In this document: positions 34,569 to 48,960 of the stretch, piece after piece
How the letters are laid out: each line of letters opens with the position of its first letter
Numbering within the stretch: the stretch's first letter is position 1
Origin: Icerya purchasi
Lineage: Eukaryota > Arthropoda > Insecta > Hemiptera > Monophlebidae
Assembly: GCA_039619475.1 (NCBI GenBank)
Contig: CM077115.1
Span: 105,870,393-105,934,392, forward strand
DNA length: 64,000 nucleotides
Direction of reading: 5' to 3'
Position numbers and translations under genes: made by a program
The notes under the pieces: model-generated
The model's database searches: none
What the model saw: only the letters and a program-made list of their open reading frames with translations
What the model was told of the DNA's origin: nothing

Positions 34569-37500
34569 CTGATATCAACAGTAATTACGTCATTAGTACA
34601 TTTAAGTAACGCATATGAGATGACAGATAATAACTGAGAGATCGAATAAATTAAGTTGTAGTTTTGTACTAAGAGATAGAGATAATAGAAAGGGGAGAAT
34701 TTTAGTAGGTTGGCATTTCAGTAATCCTGCCCTTACAATATCCAAGCAAATATTATGCTTACTGTGTAGTATTAGGAAAAAAATTATAATTCGTTAATTG
34801 ACTGTACACTACAGGGGCATAATCTACTAATGTTAATGCCGTTCAGAAAATTCTAAAAGAATCCATTTCAAAAAAAAAATATTTACACACTAGAGATAAT
34901 ATAAAAAATCATATATATATTTTTTTTTTTTTTACGTATATATTACGATGCCCTTACAGAAGCTGTAATGGAGGTGAAATGACGATAAATAAATACTGTA
35001 ACACAAAACCGTAATTTGTAATCAACTCTTCCTATAAAAATCATAGGAAACTATTTTTTTAGGGGTCCAGGAGGTGTTTCCATGGCAAGGTCTAAAAGAT
35101 CGAGTTTTATAATAAATATATTCATGACTATGTGATTTTTATGTCGAGGATAATATGAAAAACTATGTATCGTTTTTGTATCAATTATATGTAACGCTTA
35201 AAAATTACACAGTCAATTAAAACCAACTCTTCTTGTATATACATACATATATATATATATATATGTATATATGTCAGTGGCGAATCCTGATTTTGTTCCT
35301 GGTACTTCTTTGAAACAAACAAACGGTGAATAGAATTCACATACATTGTATGACAAACACAAATTAAGAAAACGTTTTTTTTTTTTGACTTTTTAATTTT
35401 AAAAAATATAAAATTCGCTTTAAAGAAATTGATAAATTAACAAATCCATTACAAATAATAAATCATTTTAAATTATTTTATGTAAAATCCATTAAAAAAA
35501 AAAGACCAAACCAAAAATTTAATGTTTCAAAACTCTCAAATGTTTTTCAATTGTTTAACGTAAAATTATATTATACTAGGGAAAATAAAATGTAATCAGA
35601 AAAGACAAAAAAAAAAAAAAAAACCGCCGAAAATTGCGGTAGACCTGTCTATTGCGCAGGCAAATTACAAACGGCTGCGTAAACCTCAAAGCCAGCCGTG
35701 TGTCGTCACAGTAACATTCTACAAATTTTTTGTTATGTCAGGTCGCGCTCAGTAGAACAAGTGCCAAAAATCATACTAGTCTGGTTCTCTTTATCGCGAC
35801 TTGATTACGCTGCAAATAGTAACTAATCGTGTCGCAGTGTAAATCCCTACCATTAAGTCTGGCAGATGGAATCTGGCCATACATAGAATGCCATTACCCG
35901 AATCAAAAAAAAAAAAAAAAAAAAAGCAGTGTACAATGCGCTAGGATTTCTTCTTCTTATAGAAAATTAGATAGGATACACGATGTCGTATATAAATATA
36001 ATAATACATGAGTTCTAAAACATGTTTATTTGAAACAAATTAATTTAATAATTTTCAGATTATCGGCAGCGATGTTGATTGGTTAGGTTTTTTTGTTTGT
36101 TCGTTATTTAGTAATTTCACATAGAATAATTCGAAATTATTTAAAATTTTAAATTGTTTATTATTTAATAATCATTTAATAGACCGGCTAAATTAAAATT
36201 TCAAAGCAACAGGTTTTTAGTTAGGCCTTTTTTTTTTAGTATTTTAAGAAATGCGCGTGTTTATTATAAAATAAATCGCTAATCACAATTATCATATAAC
36301 GGTATTTTAGAAATCGCATTCTATTTAAACATGACATATGGGGATTCAACAGGCTTTTCTGGATAATGACAAGAAGTACAATGTGCTGGTCGCTTTGTCA
36401 AAGTACAGACGTACTATACTTTGTCAGTTAAACACTCGATTTGATTGGCTGTTTACATCATTGTAATGTGTGTGTGCATTTTTCAATACGTTATCAGTGA
36501 CTTGCCGAATACCAGAGAAGTACTCACAGCGCCTGTCGACTGCGTCAGAGTAGCTGGCACATCATCAAATCAGAATTCAACTATTACTCAACACCGATGG
36601 AACGACCAGCACCTTACACATTCAAGTGTACCTTTTGTCTTCGCATGCCCGAACGGCGGCTTTGCAGATTTCTGGTAGATATATACTTAATTTTTATTCG
36701 TGTAAATAAGCATTTCACTGTAAAGGATTTAGTGACTTGTTTTACTAGTCCCACATTCTTTTTTAAAATACAATTTTTTGCAAAATCTTAGAACTCTGCA
36801 GGCCACTAAAAATTTAATTTATCAAAGAATCGTCTGTAGAAGAAAAAAGTGCTTAAAATTGGCTAGTAACGTGGGTTTTGAGCAATAAAGAACTATATCA
36901 AAGCTGGCAAAACTGGCTGTCAATTGAAGGATAAAAGTAATCACATATTTCAGTAGGAGCAGGACATGTATCAAGGTTGAAAAATGAGAGGCTAAAAATA
37001 ACGAAAAATTGCATAATTTATCAAACTAGAAAAAGGGAAGACAAAAAATCAAGTTAGAAAGGTGTTATTTTCAGAGGACACAGATATTTTAAGTGTAGCT
37101 CAAGACCGACTCGAATGAGCTAGTGACCCCGTTTTCAGCGATCTAGGTATTAGATTTAATTTAATTCATGTTTTATATTTGAACTCTATAATAATTTTAG
37201 AAATAGATCTCGATGGCTTGATGAATAAATAAAGAAATCCTACACATTTACTTCACACAGAAGAGAAGCCTGGCCAGCCAGTCAGGTAGAAATAGAAAAA
37301 GGAAAAAACTTACAGAGAACGTCATCAATAGTTTTTGGAACGTACATCGCGAATCAGATAGAAAGATTATTATGGTCTTAAAAAGAGTTCTTAGATTGGT
37401 CTCATGTGAAAGTACTGAATAACGACTATTTTTTTTGTCCTTATGCAATAGCTGCTGGGAATAAATAGAAAATTAAGAACAAATGACGATGTAAAGTTTA

Positions 37501-40500
37501 CGATTTTGGTACAGGATTTTTTTGTAAAACAATGAAAACACTTTGCATACCAGTTCTATATTCAGTCGAAGAAAAAATTTGATTAGCGACGCGAAAAAAC
37601 GAAAAACGTTTAAAGCGAACGAAAAGTACACCGTTGTATTATACCCTCTTCTCCAGCTACTACAACTGCAACATTTTCACAACACGAACGATTGCAACAA
37701 TGTTTTGTTTACAGCTGCGTAGAGAGGAGACGCCCGCTTACAACGGCGTATCTTGCCAGGCGAACGCGAATTTGTGACCCTCCATTATATCATTAGCTTA
37801 TTTTCGTGTTTTTGTATTCCTTGCTTTTTTCTTAATTTTTCCCCATTGTGCAAATGTTCCAAAAATTTGTGCAAGTATCGCTCTTACATTCCATCATGCG
37901 AGATAGGTCGTCCAAGATATTTCATTATTTCACTTACATTTATTTCTAAAAGATGTCTACTTTCATTCTACGTTAGTTTCTCATATACTGTCCTGCCCAC
38001 TGAGTGGTACCCAGCCGCATTCAAAAACGCTACGCAGCTGTACTCGTACAGTACACGTTTATGATTTTTTCCCCGTAGATTATTAGCTCTAAGACATCCG
38101 TGATTTGTATACAATTATATCTAATTTTCAAGAAACTGAAATTTACAGACATAAAAACGAAAGCGGAATTGTTTTATTTTGTCACGAGAAGTACGATGAG
38201 GAGGAAATTACTTCCGAGGCCAAGAAATACTTTGAAAAAAACTACTTTTGGTGCTGCCTACCGACCATGGCGAGGGGTTTTAAAAAAACCTTCCAAGAGT
38301 TCATCTGGGAGTAAGGTGTTTTTCTGTAATAGAAGTACATAGTGTGACTGCACATATTGTATATAGAGTTTTTACTGTAATTTCTGTAGCTCTGAAGGCG
38401 GAAGTCCTTCAGTACCTGTCAAAGTGATTCTTTTCTTTTAGTGGGACATATTTAGAAAGAGAGAAAACAAAGGAATAATTTCTATCTGTAGCTAAGGTAG
38501 CACCACAGTCACTGTGTAGCATGATTACCGAGCAAAATACGTTTCATTTCAAAATGCGGCTATGATGGGAATTTCAGTGACTCGCACACATGCGTAGACC
38601 AAATTTCACCGTTAAAAGATGGAGATGTTTTTCAGACAACGAATTATTTTACAATGATATTCGTCTTGTGAGTAATCCTGAAATCGAAGAGAACCGGCTG
38701 TATTACAGCAAAATCTGCATGCATCTTTCACATAAAGGTACCCCAATAATAAAAATGCTCTTCTAGAAGGAGAGGCAGTAAAAATTCACCGAGGCTGAGG
38801 TTAAAGAAGAAGTCGTCAATCTGTAGCCACTTGAGACGTAAAATCGAAATCTTTCATTTTTTTGTAAATTCTACATACCTCTTACTACAGTAAATGGCAA
38901 GGCCATCAGTTCTGCAATAAAAATACTCAGAGCTAAAATTATCGTATCTGTGGGGCAAAATTGCAGGCGACAAACAACCGGGAACAAAAAATGCGAGATC
39001 TGAAATTGATGAGGGCAGATTGACACAATAACCATACTTGTAAAAATCAAATGGAAAATGGTATTTTACATTGATCATATTAGTCAATATTAGAGAGAAA
39101 ACCAACTGCTACAGGCGCCAACGATGGTAGAAGAAACTAAATAGAGAACAGGAAGAGGCGAAAAAGTAGCAAAAGCAACGATTGTGTTCATGCTGACCAC
39201 TTCAAGCCGAAATAAAGTAAATGTGGATCTGACGAAATTACAGCATGCGGTAGCCGAAATCACACGGTAATCGATAGTAATTTAATCCGAAGATTAATAA
39301 TGACTTTGTTATCGCGTGGGCAGCCATTAAAAAGCGATAGACTTACAAAAAAATTGACCACTGAAACCACACTATTGGTTCTTGCAAAATACGAATGCTC
39401 GTGCGTATTCGTAAGATTTTAACAGAGGCAATTGAAGTGGCAAAAGGGATGGCATTACTACTACTAGTTGGACTCGTGACGGAAGAAGCTTAAAAAAAGC
39501 CGGACAACAAAGTTTATCAACGAATTAAGCGACACTCTAAAAAAAACAAAAAAACAGCGTGCTTCTTAGTACTGCAGATGACCAATGATGTCTATTCGTT
39601 TTTTTTTGTTCCTTTTTTTTTTTTTTGGCTCATTAACCAGAGAGACTCAGAAAAAATTAAAAAAAAAAGAAATCAGATTTTAATCCGATTAATAATTTTT
39701 AATAAGACGCTCAGCGGGAATAACGTTTGAAAATGGAAAAGACAGAATAGACGCAATACGGAGGAAGAAAATCCAAGTTTTAGCAAACCGGAATACAGAA
39801 CAAAGCGCTCAACAGAAAAAGATAAACACTTAAAGAACACATGATTAGCGTTGAAAAAAAGGGTGCTTCGTTCGAGTGGAGAAGGCAATACGAGGAGGAA
39901 GCTAATAAAAAGCGAAAACCGATAGAAAGTAAATAGAGTATAACTTAAGAATGTCGGCGAATAATGGAAATAACAACAGAACAACGAAGTGAGGGAAACA
40001 AAAGTAACGATGGATTAATACAAAGACTGGGTTAAACAGATAGATGAAACGAACAATTGCTAAAAAAGAGAAAGCGTGGATGCCAAAATCTGAAATGAAA
40101 TCTTTCGCACAACGGAAGAAGATTAAATATGATGGGAGTTTTCTTAAGAAAGGCAGTGGGAAGAAGCGGCAAACCGAACTAAAGAATGCGCCGCCTAATT
40201 ACCGAAAATGCCCGTATAGCTAGGAATCTATATTTCCACGCACCACCGATTTACTTGTCCGATTTGGAATTTTTTAAAATTCCGGGTTCAAAATGTCGCG
40301 GTATCGACACGAAGATCTATTTATTTCATATTCAGTCGTGTATATGTGTCTTAACTTTACTGTAATGCATGTGATCATTTTATCGAGGAAAGAATTATTA
40401 TCAGTTTAATTAAATAAGTTAATAGGATCTGAAAATTATCTGAATAACATCGTAATTACATTAAAATCGCCGTGATAGAAGTAATGTGACAGTTACGTAT

Positions 40501-40590
40501 TGCGAATGCATTCGGGGCAATTACTCTAGACTCTTTTATTCGTCTAATATAGAAGTAACAACTGCAAGTTGTCAGCGTTTGAGTCTATCT
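34569..40590. other. Long intronic stretch, nothing firmly recognised
   Basis: Holds a (TA)n tract at about 35242-35270, A runs near 35608 and 35908, a hAT-like word cagtggcgaatcctga at about 35275 and a purine-rich stretch at about 39700-40180. Open frames near 36445-36790 (with a lone CTFC) and 38100-38340 have no recognised domain; the latter may be a scrap of a mobile element. No tRNA, ncRNA or zinc-finger exon was found. Confidence 0.35.
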
Positions 40591-40599
40591 GTTAAATGA

Positions 40600-41500
40600 G
40601 TTAATTCACACCGGAATTATCCCTGCTGTGCACTGAACATGTTTTTTAAACATTCCCGTACCACTAGCAAGTCTCAATTGCAAGCAACTTCTTACAAAAC
40701 TATTTCGCTGTGCCTTGAAAAGGCGTTGGATACTACACTTAAAAATAGGTTCCCGTGCTAATTCGAAAATTCGTATAGTTTCAGACATGGTTTGGGTGAA
40801 GTGAACACTGTATTGCACATTTTATTAACGATGTATACACTTATCCGTTACCGATGAAGAATATTTATTTCGGATGTTCCAGAAGCGTTTGATAATATTC
40901 ATTTGCCAATTCTTTTTGATCAGTTAATTAAGGCAACGTACTACTAGCTCAGCTGAATTCATCTGTAATTTGTTTATAAAAAAAAAAAAAAAAGATGTAT
41001 ACGTTTTAAATCCGATTTATAATTTAGCTGTTAAGTTCTTCGCTAATCAACGTGTATATTATTTTTAACAAACACGGTTCTAAAGTAAAAGTGCACAACC
41101 GGTCGGTCAGTTGTTGTTGCATTATTATTTATGTGTGATGGAGCGAGGGGAATTTTAAAAAAATCTAAGTTTTGGCCTATGTTGTCGATTTTAAACTGCC
41201 GAGCTGGTAGTAAGAGATAAGACATTAAGGATTATACTTAAGATAGGAAATTCAGGAAAAAAGTATTTGTTACGTACCGACAGTTTAAGTTCAGCTATAA
41301 CTTTGAATAACAATAATTTCAATTAAAAATACCATCTTCTTATCTATGAAAATCAAATGTTTTAACATTTCGAATAAATATATAACGGTACTTGTTTCTA
41401 CTGGGTACCTGGTCATTGTGGTATTGGTATCAGTGGATGTTGGGGAGAAGGGGACGATGTATTGTCATTATTTATGATCATACGTAAACAAGCGGTTATT
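40600..41500 (+). mobile_element. Decayed LINE: reverse transcriptase core plus RNase H tail
   Basis: Plus-strand frames between 40690 and 40930 give TSYKTISLCLEKALDTTLKN, then SFRHGLGEVNTVLHI and IFISDVPEAFDNI. These correspond to the Y-R-P-I-S-L, G-F-R-x-G-x-S-T and F-x-D-x-x-K-A-F-D-x-V motifs of LINE reverse transcriptases; the last carries a catalytic Asp. Near 41395-41440 a frame reads YWVPGHCGI, the end of a LINE RNase H (W-V-P-G-H-x-G-I). About 450 bases between the two are unreadable, and the YADD region is lost. Antisense to lola. Confidence 0.7.
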
Positions 41501-41855
41501 ATTTGCTAGTTACATAACTACAATAACTAGAAACATCACTGAAGTCGAAATTAATGTATTTTCTGATCTTTCCTCCTTACACTATTTATAGCTTTCTGTG
41601 TCATAATATTTAATAGTAGGTCAAATTCTTGATCCAATGTTTTCGTTTTTCTTCCTATTAATTTAATATATAGTCGTGCATATTTAAAAAGTTACAAACT
41701 AATCGCCCCCCGTTATTTAAAATGTAACATAAATTAACTGAATTCGGTACATTATTTGATTTTTCTTTTTCATTCGTTTTTAGAAAATTCATTTGGCGAC
41801 AAGTTCTTTGAAGTTTCTTTTTACATTTGTTGCTTATACGTATATTCATATATAA

Positions 41856-41918
<63 letters not shown>

Positions 41919-43174
41919 CATTGCTAAAAGAAGTCTGAACTCATCATATTATAGTATCAGATATAATATTATTTTTATTATAATGTAATAAAATAAGGTT
42001 TAGAGGTTGTGAAATCATACTTTAATCTTTTATCTCAGGTTTTAAAAAATTTCACATAAAGTCACAAAAATTTTTAAACGCATAAAGATATTCATAGGAA
42101 TGCTGCATGAAATTACAAATTTAATATCTTCGTTTTGAATTTAGTATTATGTAAATGTAAATTATAGTTGTCTTTAATTTAACGTACGGAATCTCCAGCG
42201 TATAAAACATCAAGCTTAACTCGGCTTGTTTTTATTATTATTATTATTTTTTTTAAAATATAAAATAATAATAATATTATTTTATATATTATCTTCTGGG
42301 CGCGCCAAAATGCACTATCTTAAAATAAATCCAAGTTATCCGCACATTTAATTTACAACGATAGTAAACACACACACAAATCTACGAACACACCTCCGTT
42401 TATATTTTAAGCGAAGAAAAATAAAATTTTTTGCCTAATAAGTACACAATTTTTAATTTAAAATATAGGGTCCAGCATAAGTCACATAACGACAACCGAA
42501 AAAACGATATTTAATTTACAGAATAGAACAAATTTTAGAATAAATGTTGAAAAAATGTCTGCGGCGCTGCTTAATGTACATTCTATCGTGCTTTAGGTCC
42601 CAACCTCACTCAACAGATTGATCAGAGACAGTTTTATCATATCAAACAACTTACAATGTTTTTGAGTGCGTACTAATATCATCCTGGGTGTTATCTGGTT
42701 GGCGTGACTTACACCCAACCGTGCATTATCCGACGTATGATACATACCATGTAACTATTATTAAATAACACAGCGTGAAGTAAAGCACGGTTTTTCCGGC
42801 GAATAATTTAAATTAAAATAAAAAAATCCGATTCACAATCAAATTTTATTGAGCTCATAATCTACATTTATGTATAAATTGGTTAAATTTTTTTTATACA
42901 GAATGCTCAATTTATGATTTTTTTTGTCGATATTATATCGATATTATTGTTCACCGATACATAATTCGAACGTAGTAGCCTTTTTTAATAAAGTAATTTT
43001 AAACGCGTTTTAGCCACTAATTGCCGAATAAGTTTAGTTATATTACAAAATTTTAAAACAAGTACATACTCAGGAGGAAAATAGTAGATATTCACCACAG
43101 AAAAACTGGAATTTATAAAAAGTAATCTATAATCGTACTAAAAAAATGTTCATAAAGATAATTCGCTATACGTA
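41500..43174. other. Intronic stretch with a (TA)n tract
   Basis: (TA)n at about 41860-41911 is among the longest simple repeats here. The sequence at 42230-42290 is a run of att and aat repeats with local self-complementarity. Nothing coding was recognised. Confidence 0.45.
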
Positions 43175-46100
43175 GGTTGGTCGAAAAATTTTGACCACAC
43201 CCTTCGCATTCCGCGGGAAAACAAGTCAGCGAATCGAATTCCGTCTACAAAATTTCATACTTAAAAAAATGCAATTTTTAGTACAAAATTTTTATGTACA
43301 CTTTAGTCATCGTTTTCATTTCTCTTTTTCACAAAATACCCCGTCCCTTATGTTTTATACATATATTGTTCCACTATTTATTTCACCTTGAAAGTTTTCC
43401 CAAACTCAACCTAAAGAACGCGTTTAAGGAAGTCCAAGCGCGGACTGCTTCCCGATCCGTCTCGAACTGTACACCACGTGTAAGGCTTGTTCGAGTATCG
43501 GAAAGAGACAAGACTGTACAAAGTGTGTAAACAGCTCAATATTATGTTATCGTAATAAGTTTCTCTAGTTTTTGTATTATGTTGTGCTATTGCGCTCTCA
43601 ATTGCCGAAGAATCTCTTGGTAAATACACTTCACTTATTTAACTTTATGTCGCTAACGGCTCGTTATTAACTCTTACCGCATCAATCGTTACCTCTTAGC
43701 ATCTTGACTAATCGACTTCAATGTGGGCATTCTACCGCAGTCGGTTTATCACAACCAGCTCTTTGTACGATGCTTCCTCCACACCACTCCAACATCAACA
43801 GCATGCAGCACACACCAACCTACGCCGCCAAAGCATCTCGTTAAATCACACCGATGGCCGATTTTATTTACCTCACCGACGAATAAGATATCATCTTTAA
43901 TCATGTCTACAAGCAATTAATGCACTCCTTAATAATCCTCGGCTAATTCTAGCAGTGTTAGAGGCAACCGGCGTATAATCATATATCTAGCTAACAAAGA
44001 AGCGGTCAACTCGCTCTTCAAACACGCAACCGGCTAAAACCCATCTCAACTAAAATAGTTTTTTCCACCGTCCACCAACTATCCCTAATAACGTGCTCGA
44101 CTACTATGTTCGGAATAGGCTAAAACTCGAATTAGCCTCTACGATCTCATTACTCCGTGTCAGTCTCCGTTTCATGAATTATTTTTGCATTGGCCGCAAG
44201 CAAATAATATACATTCAAAAAAGAATGGAACACTTAAATCTCTAACCTTCTTTTTTGCTCCAATACAACAGCAAGTTACAAAAAGCTTCTCTATTTCAAT
44301 AAACGACTTCACGTGATTTAACTGTCAATCCTGCAACCACAAAGCAGACCATTACGCACCGAGCACACCGCATTCTATAACTAGTTCAATTAAAGCGGAA
44401 TTTTCATTCCTGATAACAACAGCTGAAATTATTGAAACACCATTTAACTTTACCACAGCGACCAACATTGTTCTCATTAAATGATTCGTTGCTAAAGAAC
44501 CCACCATCGTACCTACACAGACGCCTAAGATACAAAGGTCAGAAACCACATCAAGGAACTCTTTTGTCATCAATTCCATCTGTTGTTGTGAAGTCACGTT
44601 CCTCTGAATCAATCTATTCTATCTGCGCAGCCGAGCAACATAGTAAACCAACTGTGACCGCCAATTATCATCGTAGGAGACTATAATGCGCATAACTCCA
44701 CATGGAGGAGTTCGCATTATAACAAGTTTTCCTGACGTTCAATACAAGAAATTTAACTTAGCAGTAAGTACGGTTCAGCTGTCAGGACGACTGGTCTCCT
44801 ACTATCACTCAGATCTTACGGGAAGGGATCACACATCAGTCATCATCACTGGTATTGACGGCAAACAACCTGCATTCAGCATGTCATCTACATGCAAATA
44901 CTACAAGATAAACTGAGAGAAATTTTTGGACCAATACAGCTCTCAAATTGAACGCGTCTCCGGCATAGCCGCACTAACCCAGAAGAAGATATAAACTTCC
45001 TCGCCCGATGTCTCATCAACACAACCTTAGAGCATGCTATCAGATGGCATTCTACCGCGATTCTCAAATAAGGAAGTTTACTCCTCGGTGGAATAAAGAC
45101 TGCTCAGCTGCCCTCGCCAACTATAGAAGAACTTTGCACAATCTTTAAGAGCCAATCCAACAACAGAAGCATTCATCATAAGAAAGCTAAAAGGGAGTTC
45201 TGGAGAAAATTCACACCTTAAATTACACAGACCACCCCACGTCATTTGGAAGAAAATTCATGCAATGGAAAATAAAAGATCACATTTCCTTCCGCAGACA
45301 ATTCAATTTAATAGTCTCTGTCTTATAAACTCGTCAGAGATCTCGGAAGCTTTTGTTAGCCAACCTCCCGTTATAAGTAACCTTCTCTCTTCAAACCATG
45401 AAGATACTGAAGATTATAACATAGATATTGTTGTTAACAAAGTGAGGGAAGCAATTTTGAAATTGTGCGCCAATAGTCCTAGTCTGGATGGGGCACATAT
45501 TTCAATGGTCAGAAATGCGCCTTCCGAATTAATTCAACACATAATCGAGCTCTTCAATAATTTATGAAAATCTGGCGGTAAGCAGTTATTTTCTCAAACC
45601 AATCAAACCAATACACTGGCCGGAGAACTATATCACTTACATCTGTTTTATATAAAGTTACGGAAAGAGCAGTAAACATTAGATTACAACGGATATTTCA
45701 CAGACGAAAATCACTCCGTCAGGAGCAAGCAGGGTTCCAGACACGACGTTCAATAGAACAACTATAGCGTTTCTTTCGGACGCAATCCTTGAATTGAATT
45801 CCTTTTGAACCAATAATATACACTCACAATATTTTTTGACTTAAACAATGCCTTCAACACAATATGCAAAAACCAAATCACTTTTCAACTTGAAACAATA
45901 TCATTTATCAATCGATTTCTCAACAATAGAAGTTTTTTTGGTACACTTTGGATCCGTTAACTCCAGTCGTTACTAATTGTGCAACAGAGTTTTTCATAAG
46001 GGTCTGTCATAAGCCATACATTAGTCAACATATAGCACATTTAGTATAGTCAATGAAATTTCATCTCCAGTACAGTCAGTTTTATTTGCAGATCACCCCG

Positions 46101-46417
46101 TCATATTTGTTCTGTGCAATACCGCCTCTCTCAGAGAACAGGTTTTACAAGAAACCATTAACCACTTAGTGGTTTGGGTATATAAACATGGCCTCGAATA
46201 TTCAGAAACAAAAACTAAGGCCATGCATTTTTACAAGCGGAGGAAATACGATTTTGTGTGGATGGCCTCTGTGCGAGCGTCCATATGAAAATATCGAGAT
46301 GAAACTTTCAGAACTAATGTAAAACATTCCCGGCTATAAGCGTGTGTAAATTAGTTTTTGCTGACTTATTTTTTTCTTCATGATGCGAGCGGTGTAGCCA
46401 ATATTTTCGGACCAACC
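43175..46417 (-). mobile_element. Mariner-like transposon, split by a LINE insertion
   Basis: The ends are ggttggtcgaaaaattttga ccacaccc at 43175 and its inverse (ggtgtagccaatattttcgg accaacc) at 46417, each with a flanking TA (43173-43174 and 46418-46419). Read on the minus strand, 46417-46250 matches the left end of the copy at 24319, and 43560-43175 matches that copy's transposase end and right terminus (LHTLYSLVSFRYSNKPYTW in one frame). The intervening 43700-46250 is an oppositely oriented LINE. The right terminus here lacks about 100 bases present in the 24319 copy. It ends 53 bases from the stop codon of the 46470-46681 exon. Confidence 0.7.
43700..46250 (+). mobile_element. Jockey-like LINE pseudocopy nested in a mariner element
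   Basis: The most complete LINE in the window, read on the plus strand with many shifts. ORF1 has a zinc-knuckle trace near 44320 (FNCQSCNHKADHYAP). The endonuclease has IIIVGDYNAHNSTWRSS near 44665-44715. The region leading into the reverse transcriptase has SPSLDGAHISMV near 45475, the RT has QEQAGFQTRRSIEQ near 45722-45765, and the box is FADHPVIF near 46090, where the second catalytic Asp of FADD is now His. It continues through VVWVYKHGLEYSETKTKAMH near 46165-46230 and stops abruptly at the mariner sequence. It is non-functional on these grounds. Confidence 0.75.
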
Positions 46418-46469
46418 TATGTATTTACAAAAAATGAAAATAAACCGAAAAAATCAATAAGGAAGAAAA

Positions 46470-46681
46470 TTATAATTTTGTCGTCCTCCATTTTATTACT
46501 TCGCCGATGATGCCATGCTGAACTGCGTAATGTCTTTTAAAAGCTGACGGTTGAGAAAACTTCTTATTACAAGTATAGCAAAAGAACTTCGGTTCTACTC
46601 CGCATTCGAACTTTAAATGCCGCTGCAAATTCTGATTGTATTTATAGGATCTTCCGCATTGTCTTGGACACTTGAAGCCAC
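46470..46681 (-). CDS. lola: lola alternative 3'-terminal zinc-finger exon
   Basis: Acceptor tgtatag at 46682-46688; the split Gly plus 69 residues run to TAA. Finger 1: C4, C8, H21, C26 (FKCPRQCGRSYKYNQN then QRHLKFEC, with Phe for the usual Tyr). Linker GVEPKF. Finger 2: C34, C37, H50, H55 (CYTCNKKFSQPSAFKRHYAV). Finger 2 is unusual within the family: Q, S, A and R at helix positions -1/2/3/6 instead of D, S/T, N/S and K, and Y-A-V-Q between the two His. The tail GIIGEVIKWRTTKL is less basic than in most. The 3' flank reaches a mariner end within 53 bases, with no AATAAA before it. Confidence 0.92.
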
Positions 46682-48960
46682 CTATACACACACGCACATG
46701 CACCATGTGTAATGTAAATAGGATAAAATAAATAAATATATTTTACAATTTCACTATTTGCCGGATATCGTGTAAGAGCAATAATTAAACAAATATATTT
46801 TAATAAATCAGGCACACGGAGCAGTATTTATACATCGATATTACAAAAACGCGGTAAAACCTAAATCAAAATGTATAAACAATAAACAAACCGAACTGAT
46901 AACATTATAAATTGCAGCACGTGTGTACATTTAGTTAAAGAGAATAAAATAAAAATAAAATTGCGAACAAAATATTATAAATACTTAGTGAAAAAATATT
47001 AGAATTTGAAATAATTTCCGTCCTAAATTAATTTCTAATTTCTAATTAGTATAATTTGACATTGTTTTCAATGTTAAAGAAGAAATGTACTTCAAACTGA
47101 GAACAGTAAGCATGTTAATAATCCGGAATTGTGACCTCCTCCCCCAACATCCTATAGCATGACAAACACGCATTCGCAAACGGGGATTCGACGACAATAA
47201 CGTAATCGAAAGGACGCAGTGATTTATTACTTTCGTTACGACGACGATCGCATCCATTTTTATTTCCGGTCTAATAATCTAGAAAAATTGTTGAATAATT
47301 AATACAGTATTAAGAGCGGTTTTTCTGATTATGCACAATCGTGAGACTACCGAATTACTTTTTACGTAAATGGTAACAACAATGATGGCAGATAGTTTCA
47401 GCGCGTTCCTCATTTATTAGCGTGTCGCCACTATCATCAGGAGTATATCTCTCACGAAATTACGAGCACTTATGTTCTTAATTTGCTAATTATTTCCTCG
47501 ACGGACATTTTGATATTTCATATGAAACGACTTTCTTTTTACTGCATATTATATCAAAGTAAAAAATCGAGTATTTGGATATTGGACATCGTCAAAAATT
47601 GAAAAATTCGCAATAACAGTAAATACGGTTGTGATACACGCGCAACGAAATATTTACATTGAAAAAAATAAACCTCGTTTTTTTTTTTAACTTCGTTTTT
47701 ATTTTACATCCAACTCCAGCGATAATGTGTATTTCGCGAATATCAGCGAAATTGTGTATTTCACGAATATAAAATAATTACACTTGATTAAGTATTGCCC
47801 AATATACAAATAACATATAGGAGAATGATTTCGGTTTGTCACTGCGACGGTATTTCTCACCTCATATATCAAACAGCAACTCGAACACAATTGAAATAAT
47901 GCCGAGCCTTACCAACACCGGTAACAATACTGCAGTTTCTTAAGTTTTTATCGGACTATTTTAACACATTATACGAAATCGTTAGGTAATATAATATAAT
48001 GGGAATTTATTTCTTTTTACACAATGCATATATCTTACTTGTTATATGAAACACCTGTGCATTCTACAGATTTACGGATTTTATATTTTGCCAATAACAT
48101 ATTTATTCGTTCATTATAGCGTCATACTCAGCGTCTAAGCGTGAACGACTATCCTTCGTACATTTCAGCTGTATGGAAATGGGCATAGTGTGTTCTAGGC
48201 AATGGTTATATGCAATGTGGAGCATATATGAAGAATAACATAAGTGCGCAGCGTTGTAGAAATAAAGTGACACTGCGATAGTCGCCATTATACAAGCAGT
48301 TAACAGTTTAGTGATTTTTCGTTCAGTTCCAACTCGTGTTACCGAAGAATATGTCTTATAGTAGACGGAAGTTGAACGTTTTAAAAATACGATTTTACAA
48401 ATAATTTAAAAATAATGAATAACAAATTTATAAATTTTAAAATTATTTGTATAACATTGTTGAAATGTTATTTCTTTGTGAATAATGAATGTAAAAAGTT
48501 TGGGGAACAAATTATAACGTTAAGTAAGCGCAAAAGGGCAGTTTTTATTTTTATTTTTATTATATTTTATATTAGAGGCGCAGATTACGTAGAAAACTTT
48601 TCATAGTAAACGTTATTATTTTCCATACAAAATTTTTTCGTGTTCTTTCATTTTATACCCTTAAATCGTATTTTTTTTGTTTATATATAGTTCGACTAAA
48701 GTTGGCGAGAGCTAGAGATGCGCAAATCAACTCCGCTAAAGGAGTTAAATATGTATGTGTCTTTTCCGACTACGGATATAGTCCGCTTCTCAGCTCCAAC
48801 TCGGCCGGAGTAACGTATCTCATATCTTTGGTGTATTGACAGAATTTTTGGATAAAACAAAATTATATTTAACCATCTTTCGACACAGAACCAGGAAACT
48901 TATTTAACGGCAGTTTTTTCAACGGACTTTTATTACAGATTGTTATGATTTTAAGAAGTA
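46682..48960. other. Intronic stretch, nothing recognised
   Basis: AT-rich sequence. A short direct repeat (tgtatttcgcgaatat and tgtatttcacgaatat) lies near 47727-47770. No transposon or coding motif was found. Confidence 0.4.

Noticed and set aside
36597..36700. CTFCLRMPERRLCRF frame with a C-x2-C pair
   Set aside because: No paired histidines or cysteines at finger spacing and no homologous exon elsewhere in the window.
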